Below, piece after piece: positions 23,170-36,093 of a DNA stretch of 64,000 nt. A program made the translations under genes and the position numbers. The first letter of the stretch is position 1, and each line of letters opens with the position of its first letter. Source of the stretch: Megalobrama amblycephala (Eukaryota > Chordata > Actinopteri > Cypriniformes > Xenocyprididae); contig NC_063044.1 of NCBI RefSeq assembly GCF_018812025.1, positions 73,767,244 to 73,831,243 of the forward strand, written 5' to 3'. The notes under the pieces are model-generated. The model did no database searches, was not told the DNA's origin, and saw only the letters and a program-made list of their open reading frames with translations.

Positions 23170-23177
23170 CACTATTA

Positions 23178-24157
23178 CAGTGGTTCCCAAACTGGGGTAC
23201 GCGAGGTGACAAAAGGGGGTATGCGAATGCTGAGTAGCATTTAATTCTAACTTAAAATAATATTAAAATCGAGTATGTATTTCTAACTGCTAAAATGTCA
23301 TAAATCCAGTACATTTAATCAAATTACCTCATCATTTGCAGTCAAAAATGACTGTATCCACACAAGCAACATGCATATGATAGATCGCGTGCAGATTCTG
23401 CTGCCTTAAAGCGCGCTAAATTACTGCCGTTCTCGACAATGCACCTTTGTAAAAGTGGGGATTAGCACTTACTCGCATGAAGAACAAATATAGTCACAGA
23501 TAGTGGATTAATTTCGATTTAAGACTCAAACTTTCTCTGATACAAAAACATACCTCGTGTGAGTTCTTGTATTTAATGATAACAAACAAGAATGCAATTG
23601 TTCCCAAATATCCACATGACATTATTATACAATATTATTATACAACAGGTCAAAAAATAAAGTGTACATTTTAAACACAGTACTGTCAGTATTTACTCTA
23701 TTTTGCAATTAAATAATAGTTCTAACGAAAACCATAGCAGAACTACAACACACGTCTGTGTTTCGCGAACAATTCTGCGGCTTTGAACGAATCGTGAGAG
23801 TCAATGATTCAATGATTCATTCACAGCCACTTGCTTCCTTACTGAATGAATGACTCGATGACTCACTCATAAAAACAGTGACTTGCTGCCACCTACTGGC
23901 GGTTTTAGTTAAATATTTAAAAGTTTTACCATCATTGCATATTTCTTCAATGAACATTTTTTATTTAAAACATTATTTATTTTATAAAGTTATTCATAAA
24001 GGTAAAAAATGCACTGGAAAATCAATTTAGGGGGCAAATATTGTCCCTTAATGGTAAAGCAGTGCTGACTGCAGTCGAAGTGGAAGAGAGGGGGTACGCA
24101 GAAGGATGGTAATCCCTTCAGGGGGTACTCCAAGCTAAAAAAGTTTGGGAACCACTG
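23178..24157. mobile_element. hAT-type MITE with 8-bp target duplication
   Basis: Inverted ends CAGTGGTTCCCAAAC (23178-23192, complement at 24143-24157) are flanked by the perfect 8-bp duplication CACTATTA (23170-23177 and 24158-24165). An 8-bp duplication and CAGNG ends are diagnostic of hAT elements. The interior (about 950 bp) has no transposase. Confidence 0.9.
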
Positions 24158-24165
24158 CACTATTA

Positions 24166-24748
24166 GGTTTAGGAGGGAGGGAGTGTGAATTTGAGTTGTC
24201 ACTTTACATCATGTTTATACTTCAGGAAGCCACCGTATTGACACCTACTGACCTGAAGCCCACACTACTTATTCCTGGAGTATATTATACAATAGTGTAA
24301 GATAAACATTGTGCATATTCAAGACACTAAGCACCAGGGTAGAGACAACGACCCTTTCACTCTTAAGTCTTCTAGGGTAACGTTTTCATTTTCCCTATGG
24401 AGCGAGACTTACAGTTTTGTTACAGATGTATTGAATATAATGTTTGCTTACAATATTATTTATTTTTGTTTCTAAGAAATGCCTTATAATGTATTGGCAG
24501 AGATGTACAGTAATTATTAGTTATGTGTGTGTGCCTACCCATGAGAAGGAGGAGCAGAAGTGCGTTCATGTGTGTGTGTTCAAGGACACAAAGAACTGTG
24601 GTTCTACTCCTTGAACCTTAAAAGGAAATCAACCATCTTGGTGGAGCTTACTGGAGTTCAAGGACATGAAAAGGTGGACTGCTTATACCTGCAAGGCCTT
24701 GAGAAGGATCTGGGAAACTTTGGAAAAGTTACTACTTGAGCCAATCAA
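24166..24748. other. No gene
   Basis: Unique-looking sequence between the hAT MITE and copy B of the duplication. No domain-bearing frame. Confidence 0.45.
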
Positions 24749-25567
24749 GAAGATTAAAACCTAACTTAAAGTAAACAACACGAGTATAAAAGACTGAATT
24801 TAGTTGATTGACTCTTTGGATACTGATACATTATTAAACCCCTGACGCCTTGAAGCCCAGAGCTGACTACACCTTTGACTCAAAGTCTGATTATTACATT
24901 TTATACTTCATATTTTAATGATGACATTTTATTTGCCTTTACATTTTTGTATATTTTAAAAAGAAAAGTAACCATTTAAAAGAAATTTAACTGATTACAA
25001 AAACTGCCTGCTGAAGCTTTGATTTATAGTGTTTTAAGACTTTGAAGAACATCCCACAGTGAAGTCTTCTGACTGAATTGTAAGTCATTTAAAATGCTTA
25101 TAATTTAGGCCAGACTCACCTTACTTTACCTAACCTGAGAGTAATAATAAGTAAGGTAAGATCAAATGTTAAGATGATAAGATCAAAGCACACACCGTGA
25201 AACAACAGTTCACATTATGATACTGTAAAACAAGTTATTGTAAACTTCATCATAAGTGCATAAATCCAATTTCCTAAAATCTAGGGCATTCTTTTATGAG
25301 ACAAGTTGTAAATCAGGTTAATGATTACATTTAAAAAATGACATTGTTTTGTGTCTTGACAAGTTTTGTGTTGAATAATAATAGTGAGTTTTACACATAT
25401 AGCCTGTTATCTTCAGTATATTTTGTATATAATTATACTTTAACAGCAACAGCAAAATATCTGTTGATACAGGATGTTGATGCATATAGTGGGAAAATAA
25501 CGTTTAAATAATTTTGTGGATTCAACACATTAAACTCCATCAGCAACATTTGTTTCATTAGTATAGA

Positions 25568-25625
25568 CCAGTGGTTCCCAAACCTGTCCTGGAGGACCCC
25601 CAGCCCTGCACATTTTGTATGTAAA
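25568..25625. repeat. Transposon end fragment
   Basis: CCAGTGGTTCCCAAACCTGT followed by CCTGGAGGACCCCCAGC is the end sequence of a common fish hAT-like repeat. No matching second end is visible nearby. Confidence 0.45.
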
Positions 25626-26150
25626 TTAACGTTCCATCTTTCCTTTTTTGTCATGACATAAAGCTGGTAAACCTGGTAACTGTTGACCATCTATATCAGA
25701 GGTCACCAACATTGGGACATCACTGGTACATGACAATATCTTAAGAGGTGTATGCATTTAATTTAAATAGTCACTCAAACTTACATATGGACATACATTC
25801 TGAACTAATCTTTCCTTATTGACACACAGCCTATTTTATTAAGTTAGGTCCAATGCTATTAAAGTGTGAGTTTTTAACCTGCACTCCTACGCAGATCCGA
25901 CAATCCATTCACACATCCGGAGGTGCGTTCTGACCGCTGGATGCAGACGGCTGATCTATATAAATATATATCTCAAACAGATGAGTCAGTTTTTTCTGTG
26001 GACATCAACATAGTGCTACAAATGTTGTGAACAGAGTTAAACATCTACTGAACCTTGAACATTCCTTTGATTATGATTAACATTTAACTTGAACTACTCT
26101 TTTATCTGAAGCAATATAATTCAAGTACAAAAGACAGTAAATCAGGACAC

Positions 26151-26158
26151 TATAAAAG
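26151..26158 (+). promoter_or_regulatory. TATA box of C1q-like gene B
   Basis: TATAAAAG lies 66 bp before the ATG at 26217, inside a promoter block conserved with gene A. Confidence 0.65.
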
Positions 26159-26216
26159 GAACATGAGAGGCTGTGAGGATGACAGAGCAAGAGCTGGAAA
26201 CAAACATCAGTGAAGA

Positions 26217-27489
26217 ATGAAGGCTTTAGTATGTATACTGCTGCTGTTGGAAACCTTTGTGTTTGTCGTCCAGCAGCAGGTAGATGGAGGACTCAATGAG
26301 AATGAGATCAGTCAACAGATCAGCTCTGAGGACGGAAGACAGAATCCACCTCAAACAGACACTTTGAGAGCTGAAGCTTCAACTGACAGACAACAATACT
26401 GTGATCTGGGCATCCCTGACATCCATGCAGCACTGAGAGAACTGACCGCCACCGTTACAGAGCAGAAAGAAAAGAACAGAGAACTGACCGCCATCGTTAC
26501 AGAGCAGAAAGAAAACATCAGAGAACTGAGGGATGAGATGAAGAAGAAAAATGATGGTATCTCACCAAAACATTCACTCTTTTATCAATGATCCTCAGAA
26601 AAACACCAATGCAATACATTGTCAAGTGTAAATGTCAGTGTAAAGTTGAGTGTATACTGTGTAAATTGTGTTATCTATTACAATAATCAGTGTAAATGTC
26701 ATTTAACAGAATCTTTATTCCTTCACAGAAATTGCAAATCTTACTCTGAGTCAAGTGGAGTTGAGAAAGGAAAATAGAGGTGAAAGTGTGCTTGAATGAT
26801 GTTAAATTCAGTGTATTCATTCTCAGTGTAATACAGTAATATATCACAATATTGCTTATGTTTTTCAATAACAGACAGAGAAATAGCTTTTTCAGCTGCA
26901 CTGATGGAATCTGGCGATGGATATATTGGTCCTTTTACCACTGAAATCACACTAACCTACAGGAAAGTCTTCACAAACATAGGGAACGCCTACAACCCAA
27001 TTACAGGTAATTATCAATGAAATGGAGTCATAAACTCAGTTTATAGTAATGAAAACCTTCTGCTCCATTCAGACCTCTCTGCAGTTGTGTAATGTGGATA
27101 AGAGAATTAAATGATCTGCCATCTTTTAAAACTATTACACAGTGTGTTTGGTAATTGAGCAATCATACAGGAAACAGCTGATTCTGTATCTCTTGTTATT
27201 TGATTTAGGTGTTTTCACAGCCCCACTGAAAGGAGCGTACATGTTCAGAGTCTCTGTATATGGTCATGGTGGAATTACAGCAGGTGCATTCATAGTTAAG
27301 AATAGAGAGCGTGTGGTTATAGCTTATGATGTTCAGGCTCAGGATCGGTTAAACTCATCAAATGGAGTTGTGTTGATCCTGGAGGTTGGAGATGTTGTCC
27401 ATGTGAGACTTGAGTCTGGCAGGAGGATATTTGATACCCAGAGTAACCACAACACTTTCAGTGGTTTCCTACTGTTTCCCTTAAGATAA
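26217..27489 (+). CDS. Secreted C1q-domain protein (C1q-like gene B)
   Basis: There are four exons, 26217-26556, 26729-26779, 26875-27006 and 27209-27489, all introns phase 1 with GT-AG ends, giving 267 residues. Residues 1 to about 18 are a signal peptide ([18 protein letters not shown]). A polar region follows, then two [18 protein letters not shown] units and a Lys-rich heptad stretch forming a coiled coil (about 77-130). The C1q domain (about 131-267) begins [10 protein letters not shown], contains [20 protein letters not shown] and YMFRVSVYG, and ends [11 protein letters not shown]1q-like proteins assemble as trimers outside the cell and in fish are often linked to innate immunity. No collagen stalk is present; the coiled coil would take over trimerisation. 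This is the intact member of the pair. Confidence 0.92.
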
Positions 27490-27809
27490 CAGGAGATTTG
27501 AAGAATGTGATTCCAATAATTCTGAACTTTCAGTGTAAGATTTAATGAAAATTATGACAAATGATTAACATATGAACCTGTATTAATGAGGACTAATGTG
27601 TGTTTGAAATTTGCAGTAGATTACTGTATAAAGTCAGTATAATACACTATATTCATTAGTTCTGATCTGTCTGTACATGTAAGTTTGTATAAAGAGTTTC
27701 AGCACTGAGACAGACAGGACCCATGAATATCACATGTGACTCAAAAGTGTTTTGTTAAATTTTAAGTGTATCTTGTTATTTATCCTTGATCTGTATCTCT
27801 TCATCCTAC

Positions 27810-28430
27810 ATACCCTTGTGAAAAAAATTGCACTTTAGTATACTTTTATAAAGTGTACTTATTGCACAAATGATATACTTTAAAAGAGCACACTTAAGTG
27901 TGAATTAAATGTAATGTTTTCATCGCTTAAGTGCATTCTATTTGTGATTAATTTTAAATATATCACAGATTAAGTTCATATTAAATGCAATAAGTTGAAC
28001 TTCTGAGTGATTTTTTTGAGCAACTTAAGTGGGACTTTAATACAACTTTATGATAACCTTTGTAATTGCTTCTAGTATCTTTAAAATATAGTTGAAGTGC
28101 ACTGCCCAATGTACTAACAAGCAATTCATGTGAACTAAAAATATATTTTAATATCAGTTATCAATACACTTAAGTGTAATGTTTCAGCCGCTTAAGTGCA
28201 TTCTATTTGTGATTAATTTTAAATATATCACAGATTAAGTTCATATTAAATGCAATAAGTTGAACTTCTGAGTGATTTTTTTAAAGCACTTAAGTAGGAC
28301 TTTAATACAATTTTTTATGTATTTTGAAATATGGTAAAAGTGTACTTCCGAATGTACTGACAAGCAATTAATGTGAACTTAAATATACTTTAATGTAATT
28401 TACATGTACACTATTATATAATTTAATACA
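27810..28430. repeat. MITE-like repeat with internal 265-bp duplication
   Basis: It starts ACCCTTGTGAAAAAAATTGC just where homology between the duplicated blocks ends. The segment GCTTAAGTGCATTCTATTTG ... AACTTCTGAGTGATTTTTTT occurs twice with a period of about 265 bp (from 27912 and from 28177). No coding capacity. Confidence 0.65.
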
Positions 28431-28857
28431 TTTGTAATTACATTATTTGTTATTACATATAATAATGAAGTTACAATTTAGTATATTTCAAAATATTACA
28501 ATCAACACAAATGCAAATTGAAACCCTCTACAATTACTGACAAAATAATCTCTAAAACAAATGCACAAAAACCTTTTTGTTGATGCACAAGAAAAACCCA
28601 AGAAACACTATACACAAACACAAACAATTACAACACTTTAACTCTCATATAGAAAGAGTCTGGAGGACAGAGAGGCTTATATGCACTATCATTTTCTCCC
28701 TCACATACAAAGGTACCTAAAGCTTAACCTACCCATCACTTTCTGCATTTTTACATTTTCAGATAAAATCATTCTGTATGATGTATAAGATGATAAATAA
28801 GATAACACCCATGAATTAATACAAACAAAATGTAAAGAAAAGAAAAGATTCAAAACT

Positions 28858-29190
28858 TTGGGTAACACTGTACAATAATTTTCTATTAGTTAACTACTTT
28901 AATTAACATGAACTATGAATGAAAAATACTTTAAGCATTTATAAATCCTAGTTAATATTACTTATGCATTATTAAAATCAAAAGTTGCATATGTTAATAG
29001 ATAATGCACTGTAAACTAACATGAACAATAACTATACATTTTATTAACTTGAAAAAAAAATATTTTTATTGCCTAATGTTAACAAATATTGATAAATACT
29101 GTAAAAAAGTTAATGCACATAGTTAGATAATGTTGTCTAATATATTAATTGATGTTAACAAGCGAGACCTTTTGTAAACCTTGTTACTTA
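28858..29190. mobile_element. Non-autonomous DNA element (about 330 bp)
   Basis: The ends GGGTAACACTGTACAATA and AAACCTTGTTAC (inverted relation to GTAACA.. on the left) bracket an AT-rich interior with TTAGTTAAC and TAATGTTAAC motifs typical of a common fish MITE. The target duplication is not clear. Confidence 0.4.
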
Positions 29191-30590
29191 TAAGCTCTGC
29201 AACCTTTACTAGCACAAACATTAAACAGGACCAAAAGTTTTCTTCTAAAATCTTACTCCAGCATTACAGTGAATGTAATTTTGAAAATAAAAAATAAAAC
29301 AAACAACGAAAAAAAAAACAATGAATTCCAAAGGCACAAAAACAAGAAAACCAAAATTGTCTGTCACCACCTTTTTTAAGTTGTATGAAAAAGTGCTGTT
29401 TATGTCAATGTCCCAGAAGCTCTTCATCGGCAGAAAACCTTAAATGTCCATGAAGCTGCGCACCACCTCTACACAGTATGCATAAATGGACATGTTCCAA
29501 AGAGGCAAGAAAGTAAAAAAAATAAATACCTGGAGGAAAAAAAAACAGAAGTAAATTAATTGTTTGTAAACAGAGTCAGTCCATTATTATAATTGGCTCA
29601 ATTGAATGAAAGCAATAGATATAGATATATACTTGAACTCCAAAGTTTATATACACCTTTGTAGTTGTATATAAACTTATACACACATACTTATATACTT
29701 ATATACACCTTTGTAGGTGTTGTTTTGAAAATAATAAAAAATGAACAAAGACATTTCTGTCCTTTTCCACCACCCTCCTAGACCCATTTGGTATTCCTAA
29801 AGGCAAAGAGTTGCTGATAGTGATTGAAGCCTGTGGCCAAGATGTTTACTGTGTACTGATAATTTCCTCCACTTTAATACCAGTTACAGTGTGAAATAAA
29901 TATGAATGAACGTCTGAAGGTATGTTACACGATACAGTACAACTGATCCATAACATGTCACACTCATGTGTTTCAACCGCGGAAAGGCATCAATAAAACA
30001 GCTTGTAAACAATGTCACATAACGTCACATTTACTTCAGAAAAATCATATTCAGCATAAACTCATTAGTCAGCTATAGAGAGGAGCATTCTGCTAAATAC
30101 ATGCACCACGTTACATGTTCATTATAATTTTACGTTAAATATATATATATTTTTATAATTCATTTATGTATTTAATGTTTGAATAAATCATTTATGACAG
30201 CTACAATTTAAATGTTTATATTTCAAAAAACAAATTACAGTAGAAATATGATTATGTAATTCTAAAGTTTACATAATCATAACTTTATTATAAACAAACA
30301 TAATTGAGTGTAATTTTAGTTTTGGATATGTAAATCAGTTAATTTCAACCTTCAATATTATAGTAATATAGTACCAAGTGACTCCCTCTTATAGTTTACA
30401 GCATTATTTGAGATTTTTTTTCCTCAAGAAAATTTGCCATTTACTGTATCTGATATACATCCAAAATAATCGATATTGAATTGAAATCGAATAGTAAGCT
30501 TGTGACTAGAAATCAAATCGAATCGTGAAAATTGTGTCAAAACCCAGCCCTACTGAATACTGTTAGACTTAGCTGAAAAATATAAAGCAC
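29191..30590. other. No gene
   Basis: AT-rich DNA with short homopolymers. AAACCCAGCCCTACTG at 30540-30555 resembles a hAT-type end. No frame with a recognisable domain. Confidence 0.45.
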
Positions 30591-30597
30591 TATTTAT

Positions 30598-33500
30598 TAG
30601 GGCCCGAGCACCGATGGTGTGAGGACCCTATTGGAATTGCTCAGCCAATTATTCTTCTTCTCCAAAATGAATCGCATTTTTGAGGGCCTAAACGTTCTCA
30701 AAAACTCACGAAACTTTGTTTTGAGGGCCTAAACGTTCTCAAAAACTCATGAAACTTTGCACACGCGTCAGAAGTGGTGAAAATTTACATCTGATATAGG
30801 TTTCAGAATTAGGTGTGGCAAAATGGCTCGATAGCGCCACCTACAAAATTTCAATTAAGCACCCTTCATGCTACGTTTCACGTACAGTTATGAAATTCGG
30901 TAGACAGATGTAACAGCCCAATACCTACAAAAAAGCCCCATGGTGCAAAGTTTGTAAACCCAACAGGAAGTGAGATATTTTGAATTTTCTCTACAAAATT
31001 TTGGCAGTTTTTGCCATTTCCAGACGTTGTACTGTAACGAACTCCTCCTAGAGCTTTAATCAGATCAACATCATATTTGGTCAGTCTAATCTAAAGGCCT
31101 TTGAGACGTTAAATTGCGAAGATCTAGAGTTTTCACTGAAGGGCGTGTCCTGACAAAGATCGATGTTTTGCCATGAAACAGGAAGTTGTTGTAACTCGGG
31201 CATACAATGTCCGATCTGCCCCAAACTTCACATGTTTTATTAGAGTCCTGACCTGAAGACATCTTCATGACAATATTCAGTTACAGTCATAGCGCCACCT
31301 GGGGGCAACAGGAAATGACATGTTTTACACTGTGATTAACTCCTCATAGAGATTAAACCAGAAGCACATCATATATGGCCAGTCTAATCTTAAGGCCTTT
31401 GAGATGTTAAATTGCAAAGATCTTGAGTTTTCGTTGAAGGGCGTGTCCGTGGTGACCGACAAAGTCTGATGTTTCGCCATGTAAGGTGAATCACTTTTTT
31501 GAGGGCCGAAACATACTCGAAAACTCATGAAACTTTGCAGATGCATCAGAAGTGGTGAAAATTTATGTCTGATATGGGTTTCAGAATTAAGTGTGGCAAA
31601 ACGGCTCGATAGCGCCACCTACAAAATTTCAACGAAGTGCCCCTGACACTACGTTTCACGTACAGGTATGAAATTTGGTACACACATCTAACAGCCCAAT
31701 ACCTAGAAAAAAGTCTCTTGGAGTGAAATCTGAAAACCAACAGGAAGTCAGATATTTAGAATTTTCTTTGCAAAATTTGTGCAGTTTTTGCCATTTCCAG
31801 ACGTTGTACTTTAACGAACTCCTCCTAGAGCTTTAATCAGATCAACATCATATTTGGTCAGTCTTATCTAAAGGCCTTTATGACGTTAAATTGCGAAGAT
31901 CTAGAGTTTTCACTGAAGGGTGTGGCCGTAGCGGCCTGCCAAATTTCAATGTTTTGCCATGTAACAGGAAGTAGTTGTAACTCAGGCATACGATGTTGGA
32001 TCTGCCCCAAACTTCACATGATTTATTAGAGTCCTGACCTGAAGATATCTATATGCCAATGTTCAGTTGCAGTCATAGCGCCACCTGCCAGCAACAGGAA
32101 ATGACATGTTTTACACTGTGATTAACTCCTCAAAGACATTTAATAATAACAACATCATATATGGTCAGTCTAATCTTAAGGCCTTAATGACGTTTAATTG
32201 CAAAGATCTTGAGTTTTCGTTGAAGGGCGTGTCCGTGGCAGCCTGACAAATTCTGATGTTTCACCATGAATGATAAAGCTGTTGTAACTCAAGCATACAA
32301 TGTCCAATCTGCTCCAAACTTCACATTAGGGCAGCAACTAATGATTATTTCAATAATCGATTAATCTGTCGATTATTTTTACGATTAATCGATGAATCAG
32401 GGAAAAAAAACCATTAAATTTCCAACCTTTTATTCAAAAACAGAACTGACAGTGCAAATTCACAGTGCAAAAAATCCTCAGAACATGCAAAAACAGGTTG
32501 CTCTTTTAACATCCCTGAGCTGTTAAAGTAATAAAAAACAAATGAACTAACACAAAAAACATACACATGTATGCTTTACATCTGCCAAATATATAGTTTT
32601 TTTTTTAAAATAAAGTGCACAAAAAGATGTATATTTTTGTTTAAAGGGACCTGAGCTGTCAGAACAATACTTTTTTTTTTTTTTTTTTTTAAATAAAGAA
32701 AAATACAAATCAGAAAACTTAACAGGATTTGTTTGAATGGTAGAACTTCTTTTCTATACTACACTCACTCACTCACTCCCAAATATATTTGTCAGCAATA
32801 ACCGATATGGGACAAAGCACAGAATAAATACATGACAACAGATCAGTGTTAATTTTGACATCAAATTTTTATTTAGTTTTAGTCATAGTCTTTTGACTAA
32901 AATGCCATTCAGTTTTAATCATGTTTTAGTCATTTGAATTGTTTTAGTAGTTGACTAAATATCACAAGATTTTAGTTGACTAAATCTAACGGGTTTAGTT
33001 AAATTGTAATGCATTAAGAATTTCTCTAAAATTTCCAAACCCATTATACACTCCTGGAGAAAACATCTACTGTATTAACCAATTAATATGAATAATATTA
33101 AAATTTAAACATGCAATACATACACAGATTTAACAGCTGTGACATAAAAAAAAATTATCATATAATTAAATAAAACCACTCCTCCTAAAGAAGAACACAA
33201 TGTCTTCTTTTCAATGAATGATATATGCATTCTTTATAACAGCTTGCATACAACATTCCTTATGGATTAAATATAATTAATATATAATAAATCCTTATTA
33301 AAGCTAAAGAGCAGTGAGTGATTTTCTCTAACCCTTTCGAGCGTGAGTTTAAAATATTCTAACTGTCCCCCCAGAGTGAGTTTTTTTAAAGCGACCGTTA
33401 TTTTAGAACGTTTGCCTTTAATGTTTCCATAGCGACGCGTCTTGCGTGTCACAAGCGCTGAACGCAGCCACAATAACACTGTATGACAGATGGATCGCTA

Positions 33501-33990
33501 TTATTTTGTTTTTCCTTGTTTATTTAAAATATTCACAAACTTGCTTACTCTCCGATGGTCTTTCCTCTACCTCCGCTCTGCTATTTATTTATTTATGCTC
33601 CGCTCTGCTTCGCGCTCAACCACGCTTTTTTATACTCAAACATCTCCGCATCTTATTGAGAGGCGTAATAGTCGCGCGGCACAACGAATCGATAATGAAA
33701 TTCGTTGCCAACTCTTTTAATAATCGAATTTTATCGATTTTATCGATTCGTTGTTGCAGCCCTACTTCACATGTGTGATAATGTTTTTGATAATAGTCCT
33801 GGCCTGAGGACATCTACATGGTAATATTCGGTTACGGTCAAAGCGCCACCTGTTGGCAGCAGGAAGTGTGGCACTTTGAAATGACTTGGCTATATTTCTC
33901 CTGTATTTACTCGCTTGCATCCGTGTCGCCCACTGTTCACTGTTTTCCTGATGCCAACGGGTGGCGGTGAGCCCGGGTGCGAGGGCCCTT
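30598..33990. mobile_element. Modular fish repeat with about 817-bp units
   Basis: The ends TAGGGCCCGAGCACC (30598) and GGGTGCGAGGGCCCTT (33975-33990) are inverted relatives. Inside, a unit of about 817 bp starts at about 30670 and again at about 31487 (TTTTTGAGGGCC ... GAAGTGGTGAAAATTTA), each with sub-blocks TAGCGCCACCT and GAACTCCTCCTAGAGC repeated again. A third partial unit is split by a hAT insertion. Non-coding; the superfamily is unknown to me. Confidence 0.65.
32327..33764. mobile_element. hAT-type element nested in the modular repeat
   Basis: The ends TAGGGCAGCAAC and (inverted) TAGGGCTGCAAC are flanked by the perfect 8-bp duplication CTTCACAT (32319-32326 and 33765-33772). Subterminal ATCGATTAATCG-like motifs are present at both ends. 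The 1438-bp interior has no transposase domain, so it is non-autonomous. Confidence 0.88.
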
Positions 33991-34019
33991 TCATCGCTGC
34001 TTGCAGCTTTAATTTAATT

Positions 34020-35200
34020 TGTTTCTTTGTTCTATATGCTTATAATTTGTTCATTACTTTCTGTGTGCATGCACTCACCTAATTGACCCAATCCTCCTAA
34101 AATGATTAATTCTTTCCAAATAGAGCTATTTAAGTCATCTGGTGATTTTTTTTTTTCTTTTTTTTTTCATATCGCAATATATATTGCAGAAAAAAATATC
34201 ACAATGTCATTTTTTTCCAATATCAAGCAGCCCTCAACCAAATATTATTAAACTATTTCAATTATAAATGATGTGGTAACTAGTTTTGATTCGGTATTAA
34301 CTTTGATGTGCGATGTATTGCAATATAATATTGTTTCACTATCGTAATGCTCTCCCACATATTTTGCTATTATAACTGCACTTATTTCCTTCGTTGGTAT
34401 AAGTGGCAGTGGGTGGTAATAGCAAGATGGTAGAAGACTATAAGTTTCTTGTCTGATAATGTTTCTTTAGTCATTCAGCCATCCTCCACCCTGAACCACT
34501 GTAGGCAAATCACCCTAACACCTTGCAGTATTTGCAAAATATTAAGAATTTTAATAAGAGGGATCATAAAAATTAGCATTGTATTTGTTTTTTTATTTAG
34601 TACTTCCCTGATGAAGCAGTTCATTCTGCAAGGTGTAAGTAAACTTTTGACCGCAACTGGATCACCCAAGATGAATTACCTCAGTCATCAGGACAACACT
34701 GTTGTAGAATCCTGGGAGAAGCTCCTTCACATTTCCCACAAACACCAGGATTCCAGTGACCACATAAAAAAAGTGACCTTTAAAAAAAGAGAACATTTTT
34801 ATAAACATTTTTATTCCTACTTTACAAGGAATTAAACATAACTTTATCAATTACACAAATATAGATAACCCAAGACCCAAGCAAATTGAGGGGTTTTGCT
34901 TTGAAAATAATAATATCATTATATATAAATATATAATGATGAGATGGGGATTTGTAAGTGCACAGGGAGAATTTATTACTTGCAAATAGAAAAGATTCAA
35001 AGTATTTAAAAGCTATAAGGACAGTTGTTGGCAGTGTTTTAGCTTGTAGTGTGTGATCAGGGTGGCTGAATTAATGGCAATATAACTTGTAACATCACCT
35101 CATCAATAGAGATTGCTAATGTGTCGTCATCATGACGTATTCCCAGTGGTGAACGCAAAGCATTTTGGGGATCCGCGGCACAAACATACAGGCGCCAGAC
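34020..35200. other. No gene; sequence upstream of the ISL2EU transposase
   Basis: It contains an AT-rich hAT-like remnant (ATATCGCAATATATATTGC at 34170) and a segment near 34590-34660 resembling a MITE end (GTAAGTAAACTTTTGACCGC). The left end of the ISL2EU element should lie near 34900-35200, but I could not identify its terminal repeat. Confidence 0.35.
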
Positions 35201-35547
35201 TTCTTTGCATGGAGAGAAGCACGTAGTGTTCAAGATGCCGTCTACCTGCTGTGTTATAAAGTGCAATAGTCGTTCTCACGATAGAAGTGGCTTAAAGCTT
35301 AACGGAATATCCTTTTATCGTTTTCCAGCGTGGAAAAATAATAGTTCAAGCCATGTTTCAGACGTGACGAAAAGGCGACGAATGGCATGGATAGCAGCAG
35401 TAAGGAGGCCCAAGATTACCTTTGATAACACTCCACCACACATGATGGTGTGTTCAAAGCATTTCCACAAAGGTAAGTTACAATTACTCTCTGTAAATGT
35501 CATGTTGTGGGCAAATAACCAGCGTGTTTTTTTTTTTTTTTTGTGAC

Positions 35548-36093
35548 TTAAAGGTGCTAAAGAGGATCTTTTCGTTGACTGAGAATCCAAAGACTGTTAC
35601 TGAGTTTTTGAAATGAGCGCATGCGTAAGAACAGCCCCCCTCCTTCGAAGGAACGCCTCCCAAAACTCATAAACACTCGTATTGGAACACGAGTGTTTAC
35701 CACCGGCATTCGCTGTGATGTGTGTTAGTGGATTCATTATGTCGGACTCACCGCAGGTAACTCATAATCTGCAGTTGTTACTCCTGTCTCCAGACAAAAA
35801 CATTGCATGCAGCGCCTGTGGAGTGTGGAAAGTTACTGGAGCGCGCAGCCGCGCACGTCTCTCACAAGGAATGTCACGGCAGTGATTGACAAACCAGAGG
35901 GCCAATCGTTTACACGATGATCGCGTAAACGATTGGCTGATGTTTTTAAGGCCCTACCTCGTGCACAGATGATGTATATTAATATTATTACTTTCAGTGC
36001 ACCTAATAAATAGTCTTTTATCAGTTAGTAAAGACAGTTTCAAGTAATATTGCAAAAATGTATAAAACAAAACATCCTCTTTAGCACATTTAA
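35548..36093. mobile_element. TTAA-flanked MITE in transposase intron 1
   Basis: TTAA (35548-35551 and 36090-36093) flanks inverted ends AGGTGCTAAAGAGGAT and its complement. The GC-richer interior holds a near-perfect hairpin at 35901-35937. The ends resemble those of 14959-15922 (AGGTGC), suggesting mobilisation by the same transposase type. Confidence 0.8.
35901..35937. repeat. Near-perfect hairpin in MITE
   Basis: The arms GCCAATCGTTTACACGAT and ATCGCGTAAACGATTGGC are complementary over 18 bp with one mismatch and a 1-nt loop. Confidence 0.9.

Larger units (their letters stand above)
24748..27808 (+). repeat. Duplicated block, copy B
   Basis: Counterpart of about 1060-1690 plus 4775-13310. 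It lacks all three insertions seen in copy A (two DIRS elements and the TIR element), so it gives the pre-insertion arrangement of intron 3. It has its own unrelated stretch at 25330-25985. Confidence 0.85.
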
